Assembly: GCA_900319485.1 (NCBI GenBank)
Contig: ONOQ01000024.1
Span: forward strand, 1-40,001
Reading direction: 5' to 3'
From: an uncultured Bacteroidales bacterium
GTDB lineage: Bacteria; Bacteroidota; Bacteroidia; Bacteroidales; UBA932
Length of the DNA stretch: 40,001 nt
Shown here: piece after piece, positions 7,488 to 17,400 of the stretch
How positions within the stretch are numbered: position 1 is the first letter of the stretch
How the letters are laid out: the number at the start of each line of letters is the position of its first letter
Made by a program: the position numbers and the translations under genes
The notes under the pieces: model-generated
The model's input: the letters and a program-made list of their open reading frames with translations, nothing else
Told to the model about the DNA's origin: nothing
The model's database searches: none

Positions 7488-7664
7488 ATGAAACCACTAA
7501 CTGACGCGGAATCAAGGGCCGCTTATACATCTCCACTTGCAGAGGTGCTTTCCCTTGGCAGTGAGGAGTCAATTCTCATTGGCAGTGAGGAGTCAATTCT
7601 CATTGGCTTATTTAACGCTGAAGCCCAAAACGAAGGTTGGGATGAAGAACCTTTTGTATTATAA
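7488..7664 (+). CDS. 58-residue acidic peptide with a tandem GSEESILI repeat
   Basis: A small ORF between the esterase and the large lipoprotein, with gaps of 9 and 13 bp. The peptide reads MKPLTDAESRAAYTSPLAEV, then LSL, then two identical copies of GSEESILI, then GLFNAEAQNEGWDEEPFVL. The general pattern (Y-x-S-P-x-x-E-V-L followed by an acidic tail with Trp near the C-terminus) resembles the short unannotated peptides often encoded before surface lipoprotein genes in Bacteroidota. No signal peptide or membrane segment is visible. Its reading frame is kept open across a 24-bp duplication and it fits the tight operon packing, which favours a real gene. Function unknown. Confidence 0.6.
   Translation: MKPLTDAESRAAYTSPLAEVLSLGSEESILIGSEESILIGLFNAEAQNEGWDEEPFVL
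7557..7604 (+). repeat. Perfect 24-bp tandem duplication inside the small peptide gene
   Basis: Two identical 24-bp units, 7557-7580 and 7581-7604, each encoding GSEESILI. The length is a multiple of three, so the frame is kept. Perfect identity indicates a recent event or slippage-prone DNA. Confidence 0.9.
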
Positions 7665-7677
7665 TCCTTTCGGCACC

Positions 7678-10047
7678 ATGAAAAAGTATATCTCTGTTTT
7701 GACAATTGCCGCACTGGGTGTGCTGGCCTTGTCGTGTGCAAAAGAAATGGATGTAAATCAGGACAACACCGGAAAGAGCATCTCAAAGGTATTCACCGCA
7801 ACACTTGAAAAAGACGATGATGTAACAAAGACGGAAATTCAGTCTGACAAGTCCGTCAACTGGTCTGTGGGAGACAAGATTCTTGCCGTATGGAACGGTG
7901 GCAGCAAAGCATCCGAAGCCTTGACCGAAGGTGGCGCCGGAAACAAACAGTTCATTGTGAACGGCATGGGCGGAGACGCCGCATTTGCAGTCTATCCCTC
8001 ATCTATTGTCAGCACCTATGACGGTACAGATTTCAAAGTGACGGTACCATCGGCACAGGACGGAACATTTGCAAATGCCGCAATTGAAGTTGCACCTGTG
8101 TCAGGAGCCTCCTTATCCTTCAAGAATCTTGGAGGCCTTCTGAAATTTGAAATTACTGACGCAGCTGTGAGCAAGGTTATCTTCTCATCCAATGACGGCA
8201 CCCCTCTCGCCGGCAACGCCACAGTCACTTTCTCTGCCGGAATTCCCACCGTGGCCGCTGTAGAGAACGGTTCAACCACAATAACCGTCAACGTATCTGG
8301 AGCCGGCACCTACTATGTGGCCGTTCTTCCCTGCCAGCAGAAAGCCGGTATTTACATTGAGTTCCAGAACAGCTCTGACGCTGTGATTGGAGAAACAATG
8401 ACCGGGAAAACTCTTGCGGTTGCACGCCGCCAGATCCGCAACCTGAACACATTGTCCGTCACTCCTATCACAAAAAAGTTCTTTGTAACCGTTGCAGGAA
8501 ATGGCACAAAAGATGGCTCCAGTTGGGATAATGCCGCTGATTACGCCGCACTGGTAACCCATCTTAAACAGGACACCGTTAATGGAAAGAATATCTATAT
8601 GGCTGCCGGTACCTACACTTCTACCAAATCCGTTACCATAACAAATACATCCTTCTCAATCTTTGGCGGCTATCCTACCGATGCTACTGGCACCTCCCTT
8701 GCCGGAAGAAACATCACAGCAAACGAGACTGTTTTCGATGGTTATGACACATACAGCATTTATACTTTCAGTTCAGGTGATATTGATGGTAGTTTTGATG
8801 GTGTAACTTTTACAAAAGGAGCCAGGACAGATTCTAAAGCAGGATGCGCCCTTGTGATTGCAAAAGTCAAAAAGTTATCTTGCGCAAACTGTAAGTTTAC
8901 ATCCAATGTTACAACAAGTGGATCAGGCGGTGTAATGCGAGCAGATGCAGGAACTCTGGTTTTCAGTAAATGTACATTCTCCAATAATAGTGCAAAAGCA
9001 GGAGGGGTAGTATATGCTGGTTACACATATTCATCGTCTCCTTCAATTACGTTTAATGAGTGTTCTTTCAATAACAACTCTTCAACTGATGATGCCGGCG
9101 GTGTTCTATATGTAGCAGCAAAGTCAGGTTACAGTCCAACAATAGCATTTACAAAATGTTCATTCTCGGGCAATTCTTCCTCCGGTAATGGCGGAGTTAT
9201 CAATGCTAAAGGTGTTGAGACCGGCCCTACCACAATAACTGTTACCGGTTGTCAGTTTAATAACAATACCTCGTCGGTATCTGCAAGTGTAATATACCTT
9301 GATGACTATGCTACTGTAAATATTGACGGCAGTTATTTCGGAGGCAATATTGCTAACACTAGAGGTGCTATCAGGTTAAGCACTGCAAATAGTATTGTGC
9401 GTATTAACAATAGTTCTTTCAGGGATAACACCAGTTCCAATATTTGTACAGATATTCTTGTTACAAATGGCATTCTGGCTGTGAATAACTGCTCGTTCTC
9501 TCACTCTGCAAGTAGAAATATTCCTGCTATTCAGAACTCTGCAGAAGCATTAATAGTGAACTCTTCACTACAAGGGGGGGTTAATACTGAAAATGGTATT
9601 ATTTATAATGGCAGTGCTAACGCTTCTCTTACGCTTGCAAACAATATCATACTCAATACAAATGACGGTGCTAAGCCGGCTGTTACTAATCCAAATTCCG
9701 GCACTGTGACTTCTTGCGGTTATAACGCCTATTACTACTCCCTGCCTTCAACAGAAGAAGGTGATTTCCTTACCGACAAAGGTTATCGGCTGGGATGGAA
9801 TGATACAGATAAGATTTTGTGGAAGTCTAACAATATGTTTCCTTACGGACCAAACAAAACGGCTGAAAACCCGGATCCAATGCCTAAGGGAACACCGGCC
9901 AAGGTTCTGGAAGCAATACAGAAATTTGACACGGCAAATCCTACTGCCGGCGTAGAGACTTGGCTGAACGGAGCATATCTGAAAGATGCCCTTGGTACTA
10001 CCAGGAATACGGAAGGTTGCTGGCCCGGTGCATATGAGGGCAAATAA
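7678..10047 (+). CDS. Surface lipoprotein, fimbrillin-like N-terminus and beta-helix repeats
   Basis: A 789-residue lipoprotein with lipobox ALSC (Cys20) followed by AKEMD, an acidic stretch of the kind linked to surface export. Residues of about 35-260 resemble Mfa/fimbrillin-like lipoproteins (TKTEIQSDKSVNWSVGDKIL). From about 265 (KKFFVTVAGNGTKDGSSWDN) a right-handed parallel beta-helix follows, with repeated units such as CTFSNNSAKAGGVVYA, CSFNNNSSTDDAGGVLY and CSFSGNSSSGNGGVI, as in Pmp/pectin-lyase-fold proteins. The end (TEGCWPGAYEG) is typical of these proteins. No catalytic residues are recognised, so adhesion or glycan binding is more likely than lyase activity. The beta-helix coding region is visibly AT-richer than both ends of the gene. 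The ATG at 7678 gives the signal peptide; the longer frame from 7537 overlaps the small peptide gene. Confidence 0.75.
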   Translation: MKKYISVLTIAALGVLALSCAKEMDVNQDNTGKSISKVFTATLEKDDDVTKTEIQSDKSVNWSVGDKILAVWNGGSKASEALTEGGAGNKQFIVNGMGGDAAFAVYPSSIVSTYDGTDFKVTVPSAQDGTFANAAIEVAPVSGASLSFKNLGGLLKFEITDAAVSKVIFSSNDGTPLAGNATVTFSAGIPTVAAVENGSTTITVNVSGAGTYYVAVLPCQQKAGIYIEFQNSSDAVIGETMTGKTLAVARRQIRNLNTLSVTPITKKFFVTVAGNGTKDGSSWDNAADYAALVTHLKQDTVNGKNIYMAAGTYTSTKSVTITNTSFSIFGGYPTDATGTSLAGRNITANETVFDGYDTYSIYTFSSGDIDGSFDGVTFTKGARTDSKAGCALVIAKVKKLSCANCKFTSNVTTSGSGGVMRADAGTLVFSKCTFSNNSAKAGGVVYAGYTYSSSPSITFNECSFNNNSSTDDAGGVLYVAAKSGYSPTIAFTKCSFSGNSSSGNGGVINAKGVETGPTTITVTGCQFNNNTSSVSASVIYLDDYATVNIDGSYFGGNIANTRGAIRLSTANSIVRINNSSFRDNTSSNICTDILVTNGILAVNNCSFSHSASRNIPAIQNSAEALIVNSSLQGGVNTENGIIYNGSANASLTLANNIILNTNDGAKPAVTNPNSGTVTSCGYNAYYYSLPSTEEGDFLTDKGYRLGWNDTDKILWKSNNMFPYGPNKTAENPDPMPKGTPAKVLEAIQKFDTANPTAGVETWLNGAYLKDALGTTRNTEGCWPGAYEGK

Positions 10048-10055
10048 GGAATAAA

Positions 10056-13000
10056 ATGCGAAAGCTTTTGGTTATTGTGGCCGCAGCTATGCTTTGCGGC
10101 GGCCACATCTCTGCCAAAAGCGGCCCAGTAAAAGTGTGGGAAGGAACCATAGAACTGCCCACATACCGGGTCAATCCCCCGGAGAAGGCGCCGCTATTTG
10201 AAAGAGACTTTGCATATCAGAGGGCAAAGCGTTCCGTGTATCCCTACGCGATGAACGACAACCCCACTATAGAGAAAGTGGATTCTGTCCACCGCGCCCT
10301 TTACCTGGAGAACGACTACCTTAAGGTTTGCGTCCTGCCAGACCTTGGCGGCAGGCTTTTCTATGCCACGGACAAGACCAATGGCTATGAGATCTTCTAC
10401 CGCCAGCACGTGATAAAGCCCGCAAATGTGGGCATGCTTGGCGCATGGATAAGCGGAGGTGTGGAGTGGAATGCCTTCCATCACCACAGGGCAACCAGCC
10501 AGTATCCGGTGGATTACCGTCTTTCCCACAACAGCGACGGCTCCAAGACCATCTGGGTGGGAGAAGTTGAAAACCGTCACGGCATGAGCTGGGAAGTGGG
10601 CCTCACCCTTTTCCCGGACAAGTCTTACATCCAGGTGACGGGCCGGTTCTTCAACACTACGGCCGACCGCAACTCCATGCTCCACTGGAACAACGTGGCA
10701 ACCCATGCCAACGAGAACTACCAGATTATCTTCCCGGAAAACACAGAGTTTGGAATGTTCCACCACAAATCCAGCTTTATTCACTGGCCGGTGCCTCAGG
10801 AACCATACAAGGGTAATCCTGATTTTATCGGCCGGGATGTAAGCTGGTGGAAGAACCTTCCTTCCCTTACCGGAGACTCCGTTTTCATCTGCGACCTGCA
10901 GGACGATTTTGTGGGAGGTTATGACCATGGAGTGAAGGCCGGAACCATGCTTGTGGGAGACCACAACATCAACAAGGGTGGAAAATTCTGGACCTGGGGC
11001 CATCTGAACTATGGCCATGCCTGGGACTGCGTCACCCTTACCGACGAGGACGGCCCCTACGTGGAGCTGATGACATCGGCCTACTCCGACAACCAGCCGG
11101 ATTATTGCTGGATCAATCCCGGGGAGACCAAGGAGTTTACCGCATGGTGGTATGGAATACGTGACCTTGAGAACGTAAACCGCGGAAACAGGGAGGCAAC
11201 CGTAAACATGGACCTGGGCCCCGAAGGGAAAGTCCACCTTGCAGCCAATGTGACCTCCGTGAGAAACGACGCCGTGGTGCGCGTTACGCATGACGGAAAG
11301 CTGCTGTATGAAAAGAAGGTTTCCATTGCTCCGGACAAACCCTATAGGGATGACTTCATTACAGAGCCCTCAGAACTTGAGGACCCTTCCGGGGTTACGA
11401 TGACACTGCTCTCTTCTGAAGGAGAGGAACTTATCAGCTATCATCCCTATGTGCATGACCTTACAAAGCCTGTTCCCGAAGGCCTGAAGCCGGTGAACCC
11501 CGTGCCCTCAAGCGTAAAGAACCAGGAGGAACTCTACTACATAGGCATGCGCAACCTTCAGTTCCACCAGGCACACGTCAACCCCAACGACTATTTCCTG
11601 GAGGTGCTGAGGCGTGATCCCGGCGACGTGCGTTCCAACACCCAGATGGGTATTTTCCACCGCAAGAACGGAGAGTACGAACTTGCGGCAAAGTACCTGA
11701 GGAAGGCACTGGAAAGGCAGACCGCCAATTATACCAGGGTGGCCGACGGTGAGGCCATGTACAACCTTGGCCTTGTCCTCAAAGCCCAGGGAAAGTATGC
11801 CGACGCCATTGATACCCTGTACCGTGCGGCCTGGGATTACGAGTATGCATCGGCCTCCTACCTGCAGCTGGCAAGGATTTCCTCCATCCAGGGGAACCGG
11901 GAAAAGGCGCTGCATGAGGCCGATATGGCTGTCCGCTACAACGGGATGAATATTGACGCCAGGAATCTGTATGCCACCCTCCTGAGGAAGGAAGGCCGCA
12001 AGGCCGATGCCATCCTGATGGCAAGAAGCGTGCAGGAACTCCATCCTCTGGACTACTATGCCTGCAGCGAACTTGTGAAGATGGGCAGCCTGTCTGTGAA
12101 GGATCTGGACGGAATACTCCAGCACAGGCCAGAAAGCATGATGGACCTTGCCGTGAAATACCTGAACAACGGTTTTGAGGATGACTGCCGCAATGTTCTC
12201 CTTGAGAGCGAGAAGCATGGCGCTTATCCGACTGCCGAGTATTACCTTGGCTGGCTTGCGCACCTTGACGGTGATTCCCAGGCCGCGCGCGAATGGTTCA
12301 CTAAGGCAGAGAGCCTTAACCCCGACAGGGTGTTCATGTTCCGTCTGGAAACCATCCCCGTCCTGAGGACAGCCCTCGAGTACCTTCCTTCGTCGGCAAA
12401 CAGCTGGTGCTACCTTGGCAGCCTCCTTTACCAGAAGCAGCCTGAAGAGGCGATGGCCTGCTGGGAAAAGGCCGTTGAGGCAGACCCGGGATTTGCAATG
12501 GCCCTCAGGAACATTGCCTGGGGATACAGGTTCTGCAAGGAAGACCTTTCAAAGTCTATAGAATACTACCTGAAGGCAATTGAGGCCGATAAGGACGGAA
12601 ACGCCATCTTCCTCACCGAGTGCGACGAGGTGATGGAACTTGCAAATGCACCTCTGGAACAGCGTTACCAACTCTTTGCATCCCGCAGGGACCTGTACCA
12701 GAAGCGTTACGATTCCGAGACCAGGGCCATTCGTCAGAGAATCCTCCATGGAGAGTATGAGCAGGTGCTTGAACCGCTTCTGTCCCGTTTCTACAGCAGG
12801 AGGGAGCACATTGAAGACCTTCACGACATTTATGTAGATGCCTGCCTGCTTTCCGGCTTCAAGGCCTGGAAGGACGGAGACAACCAGAAGGCCCTTCACT
12901 TTATGCTCATGAGTGACGAGTATCCGGAGAATCACGGTTATGCACATCTTGAATACAGCCCCCGCGACGCCCAGGTCTGGTACAACATTGGGCTTGCCTA

Positions 13001-13382
13001 TGAGAAGGTTGGCAATGCCCAGATGGCAAGGCAGTACTATGAGATGTCTGCAGGCGTGGAGATAAAGCCCAAGGATGCGGTCTATAACTATGAGAAGGCC
13101 CTTTCCATGAAGAAACTTGACAGCAAAGCCAAGGTAAAGGGACTGTACAGGGAAATGGTCTCACATGGCAAAGCTTCTGTTACGGATTATGTCCAGCGCT
13201 TTTTTGAGAGCTTTGACAGAGGGCCCTATGAGCAGGATGTGAATTCTGCCGCCTGGTATGAGCAGGGCCTTGGCTGGAAAGCCCTTGGAAGGAACGGAAA
13301 AGCTAAGCGTTGTTTCAAAAAATCTTTGGCCGAACGTAACGATAATTTGTGGGCAAATTACTATCTTGGTATCTTGAAATGA
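10056..13382 (+). CDS. DUF5107 domain protein with C-terminal TPR repeats
   Basis: An 1108-residue exported protein; the N-terminus MRKLLVIVAAAMLCGGHISA is a signal peptide without a good lipobox. Residues of about 30-450 match the DUF5107 family, which has a galactose-mutarotase-like beta-sandwich: LKVCVLPDLGGRLFYATDK, GVEWNAFHHHRATSQYPVDY, RHGMSWEVGLTLFPD and MLHWNNVATHANENYQIIFP. From about residue 485 to the end it is TPR-like, with helical pairs such as MGIFHRKNGEYELAAKYLRK and MYNLGLVLKAQGKYADAIDT. The family often sits in glycan loci and is a candidate glycosidase or sugar-binding module; I cannot name a verified reaction. It overlaps the epimerase gene by 4 bp, so both are probably translated together and may act on the same sugar. 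Confidence 0.8.
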   Translation: MRKLLVIVAAAMLCGGHISAKSGPVKVWEGTIELPTYRVNPPEKAPLFERDFAYQRAKRSVYPYAMNDNPTIEKVDSVHRALYLENDYLKVCVLPDLGGRLFYATDKTNGYEIFYRQHVIKPANVGMLGAWISGGVEWNAFHHHRATSQYPVDYRLSHNSDGSKTIWVGEVENRHGMSWEVGLTLFPDKSYIQVTGRFFNTTADRNSMLHWNNVATHANENYQIIFPENTEFGMFHHKSSFIHWPVPQEPYKGNPDFIGRDVSWWKNLPSLTGDSVFICDLQDDFVGGYDHGVKAGTMLVGDHNINKGGKFWTWGHLNYGHAWDCVTLTDEDGPYVELMTSAYSDNQPDYCWINPGETKEFTAWWYGIRDLENVNRGNREATVNMDLGPEGKVHLAANVTSVRNDAVVRVTHDGKLLYEKKVSIAPDKPYRDDFITEPSELEDPSGVTMTLLSSEGEELISYHPYVHDLTKPVPEGLKPVNPVPSSVKNQEELYYIGMRNLQFHQAHVNPNDYFLEVLRRDPGDVRSNTQMGIFHRKNGEYELAAKYLRKALERQTANYTRVADGEAMYNLGLVLKAQGKYADAIDTLYRAAWDYEYASASYLQLARISSIQGNREKALHEADMAVRYNGMNIDARNLYATLLRKEGRKADAILMARSVQELHPLDYYACSELVKMGSLSVKDLDGILQHRPESMMDLAVKYLNNGFEDDCRNVLLESEKHGAYPTAEYYLGWLAHLDGDSQAAREWFTKAESLNPDRVFMFRLETIPVLRTALEYLPSSANSWCYLGSLLYQKQPEEAMACWEKAVEADPGFAMALRNIAWGYRFCKEDLSKSIEYYLKAIEADKDGNAIFLTECDEVMELANAPLEQRYQLFASRRDLYQKRYDSETRAIRQRILHGEYEQVLEPLLSRFYSRREHIEDLHDIYVDACLLSGFKAWKDGDNQKALHFMLMSDEYPENHGYAHLEYSPRDAQVWYNIGLAYEKVGNAQMARQYYEMSAGVEIKPKDAVYNYEKALSMKKLDSKAKVKGLYREMVSHGKASVTDYVQRFFESFDRGPYEQDVNSAAWYEQGLGWKALGRNGKAKRCFKKSLAERNDNLWANYYLGILK

Positions 13383-14485
13383 AGAACTGTCTGCTTGTCA
13401 TATTTATGCTGACAGCATCATGTATGCGCGGGCCGGACGTTCGCGTAGAAGGCTTTGGTCAGTTGAGTGACGGACAGCAGACACATCTTTTCACAATCAG
13501 CAATTCTTCAGGAGCAAGCATGTCTCTGTGCGACTACGGTGCCCGGATAGTTTCCATCCGGGTGCCGGACCGCAACGGTTTGATGGGTGACGTGATTGTG
13601 GGCCCCGTGGATATTGGCACCTTTGAGAATGCAGACCGTTTCATGGGCTGCACAATAGGGCGTTACGCAAACCGTATCGAGGGCCCCACCGTCACAATTG
13701 ACGGGGTGGATTATCAACTTGAAACCAATGAGACCCTGGACGGAGTTCCCGTACAGTGTCACAGCGGGGTCAATGGAATTGACCGCTTTGTGTGGGACGG
13801 CAAGGCTGTCTCTGACAGTTGTGTCAGGTTTACCAGGACAAGCCCTGACGGAGAAGGCGGCTTCCCCGGAAACTGCAATATCTGTGTCAGCTTCACTCTC
13901 ACCGGTGACAACGTCTGCATTGTAGAGTACGAGGCCACAACAGACAAGCCAACATTTGTCAACCTGTCCAACCACAGCTACTTCAATATGAGAGGAAGCA
14001 GTTGTTATGTCATGGAACAAGTGCTGGAAGTGGAGGCCGACAGCTGCATCCGCAACAACAGCCGCTATTGCCCGGACTCCGTAGTCAGCGTAGAGGGAAC
14101 GCCCTTTGACTTCCGTACTCCCCACAGGGTAGATTACAGGATAGACATGCCGGATCCACATCTTGCGCTTATGCATGGCATGTCTGCCTGCTGGATCATC
14201 CGTGACTGGGACGGGACGTTAAAAAAGGCCGTCGTCCTGTACGACCCCGTGAGCGGACGTGGAGTTGAGGTAAGGACAACGGAGCCTTGCCTTCTCACGT
14301 ACACCGGGCGCGGATTCAACGGATCCATGATGGGCAAGACCGGTCCCATTGACAAATTTGCCGGAATGCTTCTGGAGACAATTCATGCTGCTGATTCTCC
14401 CCATCAGGAGCGCTTCCCCGGAACACTGCTTCGCCCTGGAGAGAGCTTCACGTCCACGACACAATTCAGATTCTTTGCCCAATGA
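13379..14485 (+). CDS. galM: Aldose 1-epimerase (galactose mutarotase), lipoprotein
   Basis: A 368-residue aldose 1-epimerase, which interconverts alpha and beta anomers of free sugars. Family landmarks are GRYANRIEG, the catalytic-type histidines in QCHSGVNGIDRFVWD and NLSNHSYFNM, and the C-terminal LLETIHAADSP followed by FPGTLLRPGESF, whose glutamate is the expected base. The start MKNCLLVIFMLTASC gives a lipobox with Cys15, so it acts outside the cytoplasm. The residues after Cys (MRGPD) lack an early acidic run, which suggests a periplasmic rather than surface location. The ATG overlaps the upstream stop (ATGA at 13379-13382) and its own stop overlaps the regulator's ATG in the same way. 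An exported mutarotase suits a locus where free reducing sugars are released in the periplasm. Confidence 0.9.
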   Translation: MKNCLLVIFMLTASCMRGPDVRVEGFGQLSDGQQTHLFTISNSSGASMSLCDYGARIVSIRVPDRNGLMGDVIVGPVDIGTFENADRFMGCTIGRYANRIEGPTVTIDGVDYQLETNETLDGVPVQCHSGVNGIDRFVWDGKAVSDSCVRFTRTSPDGEGGFPGNCNICVSFTLTGDNVCIVEYEATTDKPTFVNLSNHSYFNMRGSSCYVMEQVLEVEADSCIRNNSRYCPDSVVSVEGTPFDFRTPHRVDYRIDMPDPHLALMHGMSACWIIRDWDGTLKKAVVLYDPVSGRGVEVRTTEPCLLTYTGRGFNGSMMGKTGPIDKFAGMLLETIHAADSPHQERFPGTLLRPGESFTSTTQFRFFAQ

Positions 14486-17400
14486 CACTTCGCTCACTGC
14501 TCATACCCTTGTTGCTGATACTGTCCGCCCCATTATACGGCGGAGAATATCAGTTTTCCCATATGGACAGCAACAACAGCACACTGTCCAACAATGCCGT
14601 ACGCAAACTGTACAAGGACTCACGAGGGTTTGTATGGATTGGAACGCACAAGGGCCTGAACAGATATGACGGGAAAAGGATCACGGTATATGACAGAAAT
14701 GATTTCGGCTCACCGTCCGATTTCATCAATGTAATGCAGGAAGACCGCGAAGGAAATCTCTGGATTGGCACAGACCACGGAGTTGTCATCTACAGTTATG
14801 ACAATGACAGCTTCTGCACCCTGTCACAGCTGGACCCCATGGCAGGAAGCATTGATGACAGAATTTTTGCAATTGCCTGTAATTCCAAGGGCGTGATGTG
14901 GATTTCCAGCAGAGACAAAGGCCTCTTCTCCTGGAATCCCTCAGAAAGAGTACTCAGAAAGCATCCGATGGCAAGTCCCGACAGAGCTCCGGTGACCAAT
15001 ATTTTCAGAATTGCCATTGACCGTCTTGACGGAATGTACCTGGCGGTCCTGTATGATAATATCTATTATGCCGATGAAAACGCCACTTCTCTGCGTCCGG
15101 TTGAAGGCAGCTCTGTTTACTCCGGGGATGACATAGAGGGTCTTACTGTATCACCTAGCTCTGACGAAATACTCTACGTCGCCGGCAACCGGTCCGGGCT
15201 GTCGGAACTGAACCTGAGGACATCTACAATCCGCACGCTTTGGACTCAACCCGAAGAGCACCGTCCAACAGCCCTTACGGCTGATGCTTCCGGGACTCTT
15301 TGGATGTCAACCACCTGCGGTCTGCTTAGATGCGACCCGGCAAGCGGGGCCACAAGCCTTATGCAGTATGAGTCCTCCAATCCTTTTTCCCTGTCCAGCA
15401 GTTATGTAACCGACGCCATTCCCGACAAATGGGGAGGCCTCTGGGTTGGAACTCTATACGAAGGAGTCAACCACGCATCAACCTTCAGTAACAATTTCAG
15501 CCGTTATTATCAGACAAACAAAGGCGTCTCTCTGAGCGGAAGCATTGTTACAGGCTTCTCAGAAGACGAAAAAGGCAGACTCTGGATATCAACAGAAAAA
15601 CAAGGACTGCTGATGCTTGACGGAGGAGTTCTTGAGTCCTGGTGGGACAAGAACCCGGAAATGCCCATTGATATTACTGGCGTATGTGCCGCAGATGGCT
15701 ATGTATGGCTGGGAACGCAAAAGGGAGTAATTAGACTTGATCCGCGCACATTCAGGATCAAGGATTATTCCGGCAAAAAAACCGGAGACCAACGACTGGT
15801 TTCCTTCTATAAGTCAAATGACGGGCAGGTATATGCCTGCTACTCGCTTGGCGTTTCACGGTACCATTCCGCCTCAGATTCGTTCATCCCTGTTGAGTCA
15901 CTGTCCAATTTCATAGTGGAGAGCATGGCCGAAGATTCCAAGGGGACAATGTGGATTGCAACATACTTTGACGGCGTTTACACTTTTGATCCCTCCAAGG
16001 ATGTTATCACGGATCATTTCTGCCCGCAGACCGGGAGCGTGATACCCGGAATGGTCTCATCTGTGACAATGGACTCAAGAGGGCAGGCATGGGTGATTGG
16101 CTTCACTTCCGGTTGTTTCCGCCATGTGAAGGAGAGTGGCGGATTTGAAGAATTCAATCGCGCCAAACTCCCGTCAATGCCGAGCGACCTTCTCAGACGC
16201 GCCATTCCAGACAAGTCCGGAGTTCTCTGGATATCTTCCGACAAAGGCCTTATGATGCTGAATCCGGACAACTACTGGGCCAGGACTTTTACCGTAGAAG
16301 ACGGTCTGCTGGACAATGACTTTACCAAAAGCGCCCTGAAACTTTCCGACGGATCCATGGTGTTTGGAAGCGCCAACGGTTTTATACGTTTCCGCTCGGA
16401 CAGCTTTCGTGACGGGGTTCTGTCTGGCAATGTTGTCATATCAGAAATGGTTCTGCTTGGCGAAACCGTTCGTCCGGGAGAGCATTCCGTTTGCAAAGAG
16501 AATCCCGATGTGGTGGACAAGATCTCTCTTGGGCCAAGTGAAAACACATTTGGTTTCTCATTCGCCTCTCCAACGGCACCGTTCCCTGCATCTACCAGAA
16601 TACTGTGCCGCCTTGACGGATATGATGAGGTCTGGACTGATGCCACCAACGGCAGAACAATAATGTGGTACAATGTCCCGCGTGGCACTTATACTCTTAA
16701 AATAAAAACCGTTGGGCTTGACGGAACTGAGCGCCCCGGACATAAAGATGTCACAGTCATTGTGAGACCATATTTCCTAGCGTCTTTCCCTGGAATAATG
16801 CTGGAAGTGATAACTCTCCTCCTGCTGATTAGCGGTGTAATAGCAATCATACTCCGGATAAGGAAAGAAAACGAGCGAAAACGCATGGACGCGTTTGTGG
16901 ACAGACAAAACCGTGCAATGCTCAAGGATAAGATGACCTTCTTCACTAACGTCATCCACGAAATCAAGACCCCCCTCACCCTGATACATACCCCCATCAA
17001 CAAGATGATGGCATCGGACAAACTTGACCCGTCTCTGAAAGAAGAAGCCACAATAATAAGCAACTCCGCAGACAGCCTTGATCAACTTGTCCGGGAACTG
17101 CTGGATTACGTAAGGGTTGAAGAACACGGATATGTTCTTTCCCCCACACGCTTTGATATTGTTGAACTGGCCCGCTTCCTCTGCTTCAATTTTTCAGATA
17201 CTGTCCGCGACAAGAACCTCTCTCTGGTACAATCTTTCTCGCAGGAAAAGATTATCATTGAAGCCGACAAGAACGCCGTTTCCAAGATGTTGTCAAACCT
17301 TATTCACAATGCCGTGAAGTTTGCCGAATCTAAAGTAGAAGTGGCTGTTGAGGGCTATGCCGATTCAGTAGTTGTGCGGGTAAGAAATGACGGTGCCCTG

